Source: Bedellia somnulentella (taxonomy: Eukaryota > Arthropoda > Insecta > Lepidoptera > Bedelliidae). Taken from it: a stretch of 64,000 nt of DNA. Made by a program: the position numbers and the translations under genes. The notes under the pieces are model-generated. The model had not been told where the DNA came from, did not search any database, and was given only the letters and a program-made list of their open reading frames with translations. Below, in pieces: positions 1 through 9,203 of the stretch; positions within the stretch are counted from its first letter, which is position 1; every line of letters starts with the position of its first letter. The DNA lies in the NCBI GenBank assembly GCA_963576735.1, contig OY755183.1, positions 13,597,213-13,661,212 of the forward strand, in the 5' to 3' direction.

Positions 1-279
1 TATTTTTATTTCAAAAGTCAATCCCCTGTTATAGGCAACAGTCCCCTGTGTCATTTTTTCAGAAAAAGCTCAATAAATCCTAAAATAAAGGAAATACGTT
101 CGGTTAAATTACTTCTTCTTATTGACCAGGTAGATGCCTATTACGATACTAAGGTTATTTTAAGATATAAGCAAGCAACTGTATGAGACAGATTTTGCAT
201 GAAAGTGGACCTGTTTCTTGAGAAACACCCAAATACACTTTGGGGAGCAGCTAGTTTTAATATAATTAAAAATACTGAC
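1..279. other. Non-coding, presumed intron of the iPLA2-like gene
   Basis: AT-rich sequence downstream (in the minus sense) of the exon at 280-447. No coding signal, RNA gene or recognisable repeat was seen. Confidence 0.4.
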
Positions 280-447
280 CATCAACGGTGTAGCCCCAGT
301 TTCCGGGTCTCTCGCATTGAGATGAGCCTGCACGGCGGGTTCGTTGAACAAGTCGTAGAGACCGAAGTGCGCGGCTAAATGCGAGAGCGTCCATGCTGTG
401 TGCTCGCTCAGAGCGTCGCATAGTTTTTGTAGCGTTGGTATTGAACA
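280..447 (-). CDS. Internal exon, iPLA2-VIA (PLA2G6)-like ankyrin region
   Basis: This 168-nt exon reads 56 codons in phase 0 at both ends. An acceptor CAG lies at 448-450 and a GTCAGT donor follows at 279-274. The translation includes the stretches LQKLCDALSEHTAWTLSHLA and GATPLM. This resembles the start of the ankyrin region of group VIA calcium-independent phospholipase A2, where a Leu-Gln-x-Leu run, a Trp-Ser/Thr, HLA and Gly-x-TPL occur in the same order. These enzymes hydrolyse the sn-2 acyl chain of phospholipids through a patatin-type Ser-Asp dyad, which would be encoded by exons outside the window. The family call rests on recalled similarity over about 55 residues; another ankyrin protein is possible. 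Two damaged partial copies of this exon lie at 705-836 and 1605-1670. Confidence 0.55.
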
Positions 448-478
448 CTGGAGAATATGAAAGAAAGGGCAGGTCATT

Positions 479-704
479 ATAGAATAATACTTATTTATTT
501 AGCTACGTAATAAAAATAAATAGTGTCAGCTTAGAACTACCCTATTTCTTCCTGTGGATGTGCGTAAGAGGCGGCTAAGGATATTGAAACTTTTTAAGTG
601 ACTTTTGGGTTGTGTGGTATCTCCTCACAACTTCCAAAAGTGACTGAGGAATTCCTTATTCCGAAGCTATGGCTCCCTCTTCTAGGGTTTATAGCCGTGA
701 GCGC
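479..704 (+). repeat. SINE1 copy (partial) plus duplicated intron flank
   Basis: SINE1 is the name used here for a family of about 245 bp. Its sense strand starts near TGCTGTGTAGTGTCGGC and ends near ATAGCCGTGAGTATATG plus a (TATG)n tail. In this copy the middle part (the AGACCCATCACC to CATCTTTTCC section) is missing. The preceding 50 bp (TAGAATAATACTT...) is the intron next to the real exon and recurs at 1383-1430, so the whole block was duplicated. Confidence 0.7.
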
Positions 705-836
705 ATTGAGATGAGTCTGCACATCGGGTTCGTCGAACAAGTCGTGGAGACCAAAGTGCGCCGCTAGATGCAAGAGCGTTCATGCTTTGTGCTCGCTCAG
801 AGCATCGCATAGCTTTTGTAGGGTTATGATTGAACA
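705..836 (-). pseudogene. Second, decayed copy of the iPLA2-like exon
   Basis: In the minus sense this matches the exon at 280-447 from its first codons to about residue 44. The tryptophan codon has become TGA, and the last third is replaced by SINE1 sequence ending in GCCGTGAG. It is not a usable alternative exon because it carries an in-frame stop and lacks the original donor site. Confidence 0.6.
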
Positions 837-840
837 CTTT

Positions 841-1081
841 ATGCTGTGTAGTGTCGGCTTAGAATAGCACTAACCCTTTTCTTCCGGTGGGTGTACGTAA
901 GAGGCGACTAACGGTATTGGGGCTTTTTAAGGGATTTTTGGGCGATGCGGTTGGAGACCCATCACCAACAACCTTTATTTTACCATCTTTTCCCCACGCA
1001 ACTTCCAAAAGTGGCTGAGGAATTTCTAATTCCTTAGCTCTGGCTACCCCTTCTAGGGATTTATAGCCGTGAGTTTATGAG
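841..1081 (+). repeat. SINE1 copy, full length, with target duplication
   Basis: A complete SINE1 lies between near-identical 13-bp repeats, ATGATTGAACACT (826-838) and ATGATTGAACATT (1082-1094). It inserted right at the acceptor border of the duplicated exon copy, since sequence matching the original acceptor flank (attgaacaNtg-ag) continues after it. Confidence 0.75.
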
Positions 1082-1382
1082 ATGATTGAACATTGAGGAA
1101 ATATTTTAAATATATATTATTGTTTAAATTTATCTTAAGAATGTTGTGTATTTACTTTTGTCTATTTATGTTCGTTGTGGTTGTTATTCTTTTTCATATT
1201 TTATTTCTGTTTTTCTGTAATGATAACTTTTTAGTATTGATTGTTTTTGTTATCTATCTGTGAGAAAAGTTGAGGAGATACCAAAATTTATTTACTTATG
1301 TTCTATATGTTGTTATTTTATATTATTTTTGCTATTTCTTTTTTTTCTCCTTAATAAATAAATAAATATGAAATAATCATTA
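1082..1382. other. AT-rich non-coding stretch
   Basis: Very AT-rich, with a TSD relic at its start and otherwise no coding or RNA signal. It ends in the duplicated TAGAATAATACTT intron block. Confidence 0.4.
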
Positions 1383-1670
1383 TAGAATAATACTTGTTTA
1401 TTTCGCTATGCAATAAAAATAAATGGTGTCAGCTTAGAACTTCCCTATTTCTTCCTGTGGATGTTCGTAAGAGGGGCTAGGGGAACTGAGGCTTTTTAAG
1501 TGACTTTTGGATAGTGGGGTATCTCTTCTCAACTTCCAAAAGTGGCTGAGCTATATCCTCTTCCGAAGCTCTGGCTACCTTTTCTAGGCATTTAGAGCCG
1601 TGAGTGCATTGAGACAAGTCTGAACATCGAGTTCGTTGAACAAGTGGTAGATACCGAAGTGTGCCGCTGA
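1383..1670 (+). repeat. Third duplicated block: intron flank, SINE1 remnant, exon fragment
   Basis: The intron flank at 1383-1430 and the internally deleted SINE1 at about 1425-1605 parallel 479-704. They are followed at about 1605-1670 (minus sense) by a 65-bp fragment of the iPLA2-like exon around the HFG..LFNE segment. Divergence is higher than in the second copy, so this looks like an older duplicate. Confidence 0.55.
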
Positions 1671-2064
1671 ACCATATATAAAAATGTCCTCGACACGAAA
1701 GAATGGTTATCCAAAATAGTGATTTAAAAAAAATGCACAATGAAAAATTCTATGAGCGAGTTTAAAGTTTCCCATATTACATGGGAAAATTTAAAGGGTA
1801 ATCATTCCTCAACGGTGACATTTATTCGAAAAATCTCTACGTCACAACCTGTTGCCTTTGACATGCAAAATTTGGTTGAGGTTGAGGATGAGTTAGGTTA
1901 AATGCAAAATACAAAAGTCGGGGGAAATGGAGCCTCGTTGCAAATAAATAGGCAAATTGGTACTCGATACACGCAATGCCTATCCTCATAAAACCACGAT
2001 TGACTACAATTCAGTTTTTTTTAAAGTGTTATTTGCATGTTTCACACATAACTTACCTATATAT
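1671..2064. other. Non-coding, unassigned
   Basis: No open frame of note and no recognised repeat. Confidence 0.3.
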
Positions 2065-2202
2065 GCCCCCGTAGCATGAGGCGTATGAGTACAAGTATGT
2101 CATATGAGAAGTGATATACTGACAGATTTTGGACGAGCAATCTGTCAGTTTCTCACTTCTCATGTGACATACGCTCTCTCACAAGTCTCAAGCTACTAGT
2201 GC
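2065..2202. mobile_element. Palindromic MITE, diverged copy
   Basis: It starts GCCCCCGTAGCATGAGGC and folds back on itself through complementary halves centred near 2133 (CTGACAGATT / AATCTGTCAG). It is the same family and length as the much better preserved copy at 8289-8426. Confidence 0.7.
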
Positions 2203-2587
2203 TGGTGTGGTAATAATTGAAAACATTACTCACTTCTTTAGTTATTGTTATATATTGCGGTATTCTTTCTTTGTATATTATATACTTTTCTTCAGCTGAA
2301 TCTAGTGTTTCGGACCGGAACAAACTGAAAAGATAAAACTCCTTTTTAATATCTAATTGGTTTTAAGTCAATTTATTATGACATTGTTTCACGAATGAGC
2401 AAAGAATTTGGGATTTAAGTGATAACTAAGTTAAAATGACATTTCTGCCGTATCTAATGAAGAGCTAACAGCGTTACTAATAGTTCTTCTGAGCAACTGG
2501 GTTTTTTATGTCTCCAACAGTTTTCACCAAAACACTATTTGCTCTCGAAGTGTAATGTTTTGAGGCATGTAAACTTAGACTATATAG
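2203..2587. other. Non-coding, unassigned
   Basis: AT-rich, with no coding or repeat identity recognised. Confidence 0.3.
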
Positions 2588-3954
2588 ACAGAGTCATAAT
2601 GCAACGGGAGAGTACCTCTTTTAGATAGCAATATTTTTCCCTGTAATGTTGCGATCACTAGAAAACAATTACCCCAAAATACTATAATCACCATTCTAAA
2701 AGCTACTTTTTAATTTAAAATTGATTACGTCAATTTATTGTTTAATTAAAGGTTTACTGTTTACTATATTATTTCCTGCAATCATATAATTATACATACT
2801 TGCTCCTAGTATTATACAATCTTTTTTGTTTAATTTTACCATTTATACTGATGTTTAATACACCGTGAAATCTAAAGCATTGTACTAACTATCAGGGATG
2901 AATCTTCCCATGATTACGAATAAATTTTTGTACGGGACTAACTTTGTTACTAGACAAAAAAAAACAGCTGTTCCATAAGTGCAAGTTATGTAAATATCAT
3001 ACGGGTCATCATGGGTATAGTGGGGTCTATGTTTGTATTTTGAAAAATAAAAGACAGCACTATTTTGTACATGAGTTTTATTGCATTATTTACTATTGAC
3101 CTTTAAACAAAATCAGTTTCATTCGTCTATTTCAGCCACATTTTTCAAAAGATGATGTATTCGTACATCTAAGTATTTTATATTTGGTTGATTTCCAATT
3201 GCATCTTCCAGTGGCCGCAATCCATTTTTCTCGTAGATTCGGGTCTTTAGGAAAACTGTAATGAATACGAAGAAATTAAATAAATATAACAAATTTATTA
3301 CTTACTAATTCCGTAGATAACAATTGGAAATCATTCAGCGTCGCTATAGCGCGACGAAATTCATAATATACTCACTCATTAACATCAGTTGACTAATTTG
3401 AAAATTTTACCCTAACGACAGGGTAGGATGAAAACGTGAATTATGGGAACACTGAGATACTGCATATTTTTAGGTTATGCTATTAAAAAATTGCTCAAAA
3501 TAACTAAAGAAAATGCTAGTAATCTAGTTCAACGTAATTAACATTTGAATCACTTTTTTTCTGATCGCGCAATGTATTTATCATGTATTTATCTGTAGAA
3601 AAACATTAAAAAACTCACTCACTTGTGGAAAGTCAATCCTTCGATGTGTTTTTCGCTGTGGCTTCCGCAGCCAAGCACGCTACACCCAACCATACCTCAC
3701 TAAACAATAACTTAATTAATGGAGTCTCTTTTGTCACAATAACAATATACAAATGAATATAATCTTTCTCAAAATCAAAAGAAAACTAAAATCGCTCACA
3801 AGTCGACGCTTTGTTTGTCACGCTTTAAAAGTGTGACATCAACAAAACGGGTTACGCGATAGAGATGACAATAAAGTTTTGTGTCTCTTTTTAACATATA
3901 AGAACTTAAATAAGGGCTTCTCTTTTTAAAATGGATGACGTAACATCGCTTTGT
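2588..3954 (-). mobile_element. THAP-domain DNA transposon, internally deleted (copy 1)
   Basis: The outer ends read ACAGAGTCATAATG (left) and the complement of ACAAAGCGATGTTACG (right), flanked by CTATATAG and CTATAGTG. This suggests short inverted ends and an approximate target duplication. The same sequence recurs inverted at 17289-18955. It encodes a short spliced THAP reading frame whose last part appears fused to a C-terminal tail, as expected for an internal deletion of a longer transposase gene such as the P-element type. The superfamily is inferred from the THAP domain only. Confidence 0.6.
3132..3693 (-). pseudogene. Truncated two-exon THAP-domain reading frame
   Basis: Exon 1 (3693-3623) gives MVGCSVL and a second Cys-containing turn, ending in TFH. 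A GTGAGT donor follows. Exon 2 (3255-3132) begins after TTCATTACAG and continues with FPKDPNLREKWIAATG and an NWK motif. Together they give the C-x4-C, FH-FPKD and Trp features of a THAP zinc finger, a DNA-binding module found in P-element transposases and host transcription factors. The frame stops at about 64 residues, before a proper C-x2-H half of the zinc site. A different frame across the junction reads KYLDVRIHHLLKNVAEIDE then stop, which looks like the tail of a longer protein. I judge it non-functional as a transposase; it could still make a DNA-binding fragment. Confidence 0.6.
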
Positions 3955-4193
3955 CTATAGTGTTCATAGTCAAAGCATGTAAATAACATAAATTCAGTTA
4001 GCAGCAGACAACTTTGCTAATGTATGACTGAGATAATGATAAACACAGAATTGAGGACCAAAATAAATAAACTAAACAAAGGACCCAAAAAACTGGCATC
4101 TTAGTTTTTAAATGAGTCCGTATACACTATGGTACCTAGATTTTTATTAGATATCTTCGCAACAGAACCGATTAGATATTTTGCGCGTTTATA
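3955..4193. other. Non-coding between transposons
   Basis: It contains the motif CTATAGTGTTCATAGTCAAAG at its start, which also flanks the other THAP elements at about 17285 and 21135. Nothing else was recognised. Confidence 0.4.
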
Positions 4194-5471
4194 CGAGGGC
4201 GGGTCAATAAGTCAGTGACTTTTTGAATTTCTGACCTCTTTACTGAAACAGCAACACTGCTCCTGTGAACAGGCATCTGTCAGTTGACTCCTGTCTAAAT
4301 TTTAACTTGCTGCGTCGGTTAGTTTGTGTTTGACAGCTATTTTTATCAGACTACTCACAAATTTGAGCAGAAAATGGAAAAAAGTGAAATTCGTGTGCTT
4401 ATTAAGCATTATTTCTTGCGAAAAAAAAACCATTACCGAGACCAAGGCTAAGCTTGATAAATACTATGGGGACTCTGCACCATCGATTTCAATAGTACAA
4501 AAGTGGTTTACTGAATTTCGTTGTGGCCGTACAAGCACTGAAGATGCCGAACGTCCTGGACGCCCAGTTGAGGTCTCTACACCCGAAACAATCGAAAAAA
4601 TTCACGATATGGTGTTGGCCGACCGAAGATTGAAGGTGCGAGAGATTGTGGAAGCCGTAGGGATCTCGCATGGCTCAGTATTTCAATTTTGAATGATCAC
4701 TCGGGCATAAGAAAGCTTTCCGCAAGATGGGTGCCGCGTTTGCTCACAGGCGACCACAAACGCAATCGTGTAACAACTTCACAGGAAGGTTTGGCGTTGT
4801 TGGAGGTGTGGAGGAGTTTTTGCGCCGTTTTGTACCCGTGGACGAAACATGGATCCATCACAACACACCAGAGACCAAAAAACAGTCAAAACAGTGGGTT
4901 TCTAAGGGTGAATCGGCGCCAAAGAAGGCCAAGGTGGGTTTGTCAGCCAATAAAGTTATGGCGACTGTTTTTTGGGATGCACGCGGGATAATCCACATTG
5001 ACTACCTACAAAAGGGAAGAACAATCAATGGGGAATATTATGCCAACTTATTGGACAACGATTTGAAAAAAAACCGACCTCATTTGGCCAAGAAAAAAGT
5101 TCTTTTCTACCAAGACAATGCAAGGGTGCACACATGTGCAGTTGCCATGGAAAAAATCCATGAATTGGGCTATGAATTGCTCCCTCATCCGCCCTATTCT
5201 CCAGAGTTGGCTCCGAGCGACTACTACTTGTTCCCAAACCTGAAGAAATGGTTAGGTGGAAAAAGATTTGAAAAAGAAAGTCATCTCGCAAACAAAGGCC
5301 TATTTTGAGGACCTCGACAAATAATTTTTTTTGGAAGGGATAAAAAAATTGGAGAAGCGTTAGACAAAGTGTATAGAGCTCAAGGGAGACTACGTTGAAA
5401 AATAAAATAATTTTTTTAACAAAAAAACTGTGTTTTATTCCAAAAGTCACGGACTTATTGACCCGCCCTCG
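4194..5471 (+). mobile_element. mariner-family transposon, 1278 bp
   Basis: The terminal inverted repeats start CGAGGGCGGGTCAATAAGTC at both ends (27 bp with one mismatch) and are flanked by TA dinucleotides at 4192-4193 and 5472-5473, as expected for Tc1/mariner insertion. One transposase pseudogene fills the interior. Because the ends are almost perfect while the gene is broken, an active relative could still have moved this copy. Confidence 0.92.
4374..5396 (+). pseudogene. mariner transposase, multiply frameshifted
   Basis: The N-terminal part holds the helix-turn-helix region (…SIVQKWFTEFRCGRTS…, RPGRP). The catalytic core shows VDETW, then YQDNARVH, then PPYSPELAPSDYY, with 34 residues between the second and third Asp, which is the DD34D signature of mariner. 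Breaks seen: a frame change in the A-run near 4422-4430, a one-base loss near 4682 that creates a TGA, another frame change near 4795-4810, one more near 5270-5290, and further stops before 5400. Family transposases are about 340-350 residues and cut and rejoin DNA at their own inverted repeats. This copy cannot make one. Confidence 0.9.
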
Positions 5472-5473
5472 TA

Positions 5474-5815
5474 ATATGAGATCAAATAAATACGAAAATA
5501 TAAATAACTTGTTTGAACTTGGAAAAACATGGCACTTCAAAAAATAATAATATTTAAAAACAATAGTATTAACTATAGCTAGTTATATTAGTCTGTGTGC
5601 ACAAATTTCAAGGTCTTATTTGCCTAAATCGTATACACACGCTTAGTGATGTCATAAAACGAAGATCGGTAAAGAGAGACATATTAGAACTTATTGCATT
5701 AGTATCTAGGACTAAAGTACGTACATACATACTAATTTTTTTAAACACTAATGATAATGTTCTTTGTGTCACTTTGTTTTGGTAGTTAATTGCTTTTATT
5801 TCGTTTCTGTAATAC
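5474..5815. repeat. Unassigned repeat fragments
   Basis: 5745-5812 is about 85% identical to the reverse complement of 8153-8220 (shared core GTAGTTAATTGCTTTTATTT), so it is a dispersed repeat of unknown type. The rest is AT-rich with no coding signal. Confidence 0.5.
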
Positions 5816-6058
5816 ATACATACATATACTCACGGCTATAAATCTCTAGAAGGGGTAGCCAGAGCTAAGTTATTAAAAAATCCTCAGACACTTTTGGAAG
5901 TTGCGTGGGGAAAAGATGGTTAAATAAAGGTTGTTGGTGATGGGTCTCCAACCGCATCGCCCAAAAATCCCTTAAAAGCCCCAATACCGTTAGTCGCCTC
6001 TTAGGTTCACCCACCAGAAGAAATAGGGTAGTGCTGTTCTAAGCCGACACTACACAGC
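5816..6058 (-). repeat. SINE1 copy
   Basis: Full-length copy in reverse orientation, beginning with the (CATA)n tail and ATACTCACGGCTATAAATC. It abuts a second copy directly. Confidence 0.8.
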
Positions 6059-6310
6059 AATACATACATACATATACTCACGGCCATAAATACCAAAAAG
6101 GGGTAGCCAGAGCTTCAGAGCTAGGAACTCCTCAGCCAAATTTGGAAGTTGATAAAGGACAAGATGGTAGAAATAAAGTATCATCCGTCGGTGATGGGTC
6201 TCCAACCGCATCGCTCAAAACCACTTAAAAAGCCCCATACCCTTAGTCGCCTCTTACGATACTCGAAGGTAGATTTTTATTAGTGACATTCTAAGCCAGT
6301 ACTACACTGC
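6059..6310 (-). repeat. SINE1 copy, second subfamily, tandem
   Basis: Same family but a different subfamily: it has CAGAGCTTCAGAGCTAG and GACAAGATGGTAGAAATAAAG where the neighbouring copy has GAGCTAAG and GAAAAGATGG. The two copies are head-to-tail. Confidence 0.8.
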
Positions 6311-6545
6311 ATACAGGTACACTCATATCGACAATTTGTATGATTTATTCCTATTAACTCAGTAATTCACATATTCTTGCACTAAGTGACTCATGCATGC
6401 TAGATTTCTGTTATCAAATATGACCTCAATTTAACCTATCAAAGGTCATCAATGATAGTAACTGATCCTTCCACGATGTTTCACAATATAATGCTTACAT
6501 TATACAATTTAGCATCAATCACCTCAATCGCTATTTATTTATTAC
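6311..6545. other. Non-coding
   Basis: AT-rich, nothing recognised. Confidence 0.3.
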
Positions 6546-7075
6546 ATGAAAGTGAAAGAGTTTGTATACCAGGGAAATTTGTTTACTAGGGATGGAAAGT
6601 GTGATGAAGACATCGAAAGGAGAGTGAAAAGGGGAAATGCGGTAAATGGAGCAATGAATAGTTTAATAACCAGTCAATCAGTGTCTGAAAAGGCCCGAAT
6701 GGCTGTGCATGATGCTGTTTTTGTTCCCATGCTTATGTATGGCAGCGAATGTTGGGTGTGGCAGAAGATGCATGAGAGTAGAGTAAATGCAGTAGAGATG
6801 AGGTCCATCAGATAAATTTGTAATGTTAGGTTGTGCGATCCAGTGAGAAATAACGTGTTTTGAAAAAGTGCGAAGTGGAAGATGATTATGGTAAAAAAAA
6901 GATAGAGAAAGGAATGTTGAGATGGTTTGGGCAGAATGTGCTCAAAAAGGTAGGTGTCCGAAATATGAAGTATAAGAGAGCATGTATGAAAAGATTGATG
7001 GATGTGAACGAAGCTAGAGAGGATGGTACAAACTATTTTCTCTGGCTACCATAATATGTATGTATGTAAGAAACT
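6546..7075 (+). mobile_element. LINE A 3' fragment
   Basis: The translation of 6546-6815 (KEFVYQG, FTRDGKCDEDIERRVK, SECWVWQKMHESRVNAVEMRS) is nearly the same as the C-terminal part of the LINE A protein at 24290-24560. A stop replaces the Arg-Lys that follows MRS. A later frame (6860-7054) covers the GMLRWFG and KRACMKRLMDVNEAREDG parts with a deletion between. It is an inactive, truncated copy; the end near 7060 has ATGTATGTATG. Confidence 0.9.
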
Positions 7076-7212
7076 GGATACAAAAACCATGTTTTTAATT
7101 TTATTTATTTATTGAGTTCAGCAGTTCTAACAATAAAGCAAACTCATATGACAAACTATTTTACATATTGCAAAACCAATTACATAGGTATGCACCACAT
7201 GCACTTAATAAA
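7076..7212. other. Non-coding
   Basis: AT-rich, nothing recognised. Confidence 0.3.
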
Positions 7213-8155
7213 TGTATATATGTCGTAGGATGATTTGATGTTTAGGTTTTTTGCAAAAAACCTAGGGATTTTGCAAAATTCCAGATAATTAGACAAAGGT
7301 TATAATATTTTCTAATCTTACTAGGTTTTTTGCAAAAAAACTAGTTGGTTTAGTAAGATTATACTTCTTTAATGCTGATTGGCTGATTTCTGATTGCTCG
7401 CCTACACTTATTCTGATTGGTTCGACATTGTGGTATTGAGATATTATAGCTAGAGTTATAAAGGGTAAGAAATGAGAATACTTATTTGATACTAGGAATC
7501 AAATATATTTTTTTACTCTTTTGTTGGAGTAAAATTACAATTACGTTCGGACATATTATACACAGATCAAGTTACCCCAAACTAAGTAACACTTGTATTA
7601 TGGGATACTAACTCAGCGATATATTCAATATAATATAATATACATATGCTCATCACATAAATGTTGCTCTCAGCGGGGATCAAACCTGCAACCTCCAGAC
7701 CGAAAAGCTAGTCACCTATCCACTCGGCCACGGACGTCTTCAATATAGGTAGTAACAATAAAGTAAGAACGTTTTAAATTGTAGTATTCAGGTATTATAG
7801 CTAGAGTTATAAAGGGAAACGACAATACTATTTTTATACTTAGGAACTTCTGTAACTAAAATTAAAATAACAATCAAATTAAATGTAGGTAGGGACAATG
7901 AAGTAAGTACGTCTTAATTAACAACCAATCAGAGATGACGTGTTTATGAGGCACTGCAACCGACCAATCAGTGTACAGTATTCATAAAAACTGACATTTC
8001 GTTTCGGAGTCATACTAAACCAACTAGTTTTTTTTCAAAAATCCTAGTAAGATTAGAAAATATCATAACCGTTGTCTAATTATCCGGAATTTTGCAAAAT
8101 CCCTAGGTTTTTTGCAAAAAACCTAAACATCAAATCATCCTACGACATATATAAC
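7213..8155. mobile_element. Non-autonomous DNA transposon with long inverted repeats
   Basis: About 140 bp at the left end (from TATATGTCGTAGGATGATTTG) is repeated inverted at the right end (to CAAATCATCCTACGACATATA). Each arm includes an inner palindrome of the AGG-T6-GC-A6-CCT kind. There is no coding capacity. Inside, GGTATTATAGCTAGAGTTAT-type direct repeats occur at about 7438 and 7790. The element resembles a MITE of unknown superfamily; I could not define a target duplication. Confidence 0.75.
7655..7738 (-). repeat. tRNA-like SINE fragment inside the MITE
   Basis: The reverse complement reads CCGTGGCCGAGTGGATAGG (A-box-like) and later GCAGGTTTGATCCCCGC (B-box-like, T-arm). This is the layout of a tRNA-Ser/Leu-type head. 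It has no convincing full cloverleaf, so I call it a tRNA-derived repeat and not a gene. Confidence 0.5.
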
Positions 8156-8288
8156 AGAAACAAAATAAAAGCAATTAACTACCAAAACAAAGCGAAACAA
8201 AGAATCATTATCTTAGTTGACATAAAAAGGCAACTGCCTCTGTAAGTTGCTAATGGGTTTGCCTGCTTGAATATTTATATGAGACACT

Positions 8289-8426
8289 GCCCCCGTAGCA
8301 TGAGGCTTGTGAGAGTGAGTATGTCGCATGAGAAATGACAAACTGACAGATTTTGTATGGATAATCTGTCAGTTTGTCATTTCTTATGCGACATACTCAC
8401 TCTCACAAGCCTCATGCTACGGGGGC
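8289..8426. mobile_element. Near-perfect 138-bp palindromic MITE
   Basis: GCCCCCGTAGCATGAGGC at the left returns as GCCTCATGCTACGGGGGC at the right. The arms are about 63 bp with one or two mismatches and a spacer under 12 bp. The transcript would form one long hairpin. A diverged copy lies at 2065-2202. Confidence 0.85.
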
Positions 8427-8689
8427 TTGTATGAGTAAAAAAATATGAAACAGGGATTTGGTACCCACTATTGACTATTGACGTAGATTTGGAGAAAATA
8501 GTAACATTTGACATTCTGAAATTGATGTTTTATAAAGTTAATTAAACAATGTTTATTTTAATGAGCAGGGAAGGATTTTCATGTCCTTTGATATATCGCC
8601 ACTTTGAAAGATCATTCCGAACCACATGAGCTTTGTTGACATTAGATAGATACTTTTTAAACATGTCTTTCTTCTTTGGTTTATTCTTT
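8427..8689. other. Non-coding
   Basis: No coding or repeat identity seen. Confidence 0.3.
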
Positions 8690-8905
8690 ACACATACTTA
8701 CACCTAGACCCCTAGGAGAGGGTAGCCAGAGCATCAGAAAAGAAATTCCTCAGCCACTGTAGGAAGTAGAGTAAGGAAAAGATTGTAAAGTAAAAGTTTT
8801 TGGTGATGGGTCTCTGACCGCATCACCCATAAATCATTTAAAAAGCCCCAATATACTATGGAAGAAATGGGGAAGTGCTATTCTAAGCAGACAATGCACA
8901 ACATT
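8690..8905 (-). repeat. SINE1 copy, diverged
   Basis: Recognisable by GGGTAGCCAGAGC, GTGATGGGTCTC..ACCGCATC and AAAAAGCCCCAATA, but much eroded. Confidence 0.65.
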
Positions 8906-9203
8906 AAACATATACAAACATATTGCACTTAAAAAGACACAATGGTGTAGGGCAGACTCTGGATTTGTATTCATGTCTCCTACAAGATAAATAATTCGGT
9001 GGTGTTCCCATCAAGCTAAGAAGGTTGATTAAAAACATTTTCACTTGAACAATATTTAAAACATTTAATTTTCTCACTGGTTTGGTAAATATTATCTATG
9101 GTAAACGGTTGAATTATTATACATGCATAAAACAAAACTGGCGTCATTATAATAAAAATGGCCAAATAGCAAATTTAAATTATTAAAATGATTTAACCAC
9201 AAC
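8906..9203. other. 3' flank of the small gene at 9204-9886
   Basis: AT-rich. 8931-9000 weakly resembles the SINE2-adjacent sequence at 26430-26500 (GTAGGG..GACxCxGGATTTG). No other signal. Confidence 0.3.

Noticed and set aside
5025..5540. 171-residue minus-strand frame
   Set aside because: Antisense to the mariner transposase and its inverted repeat; no protein features.
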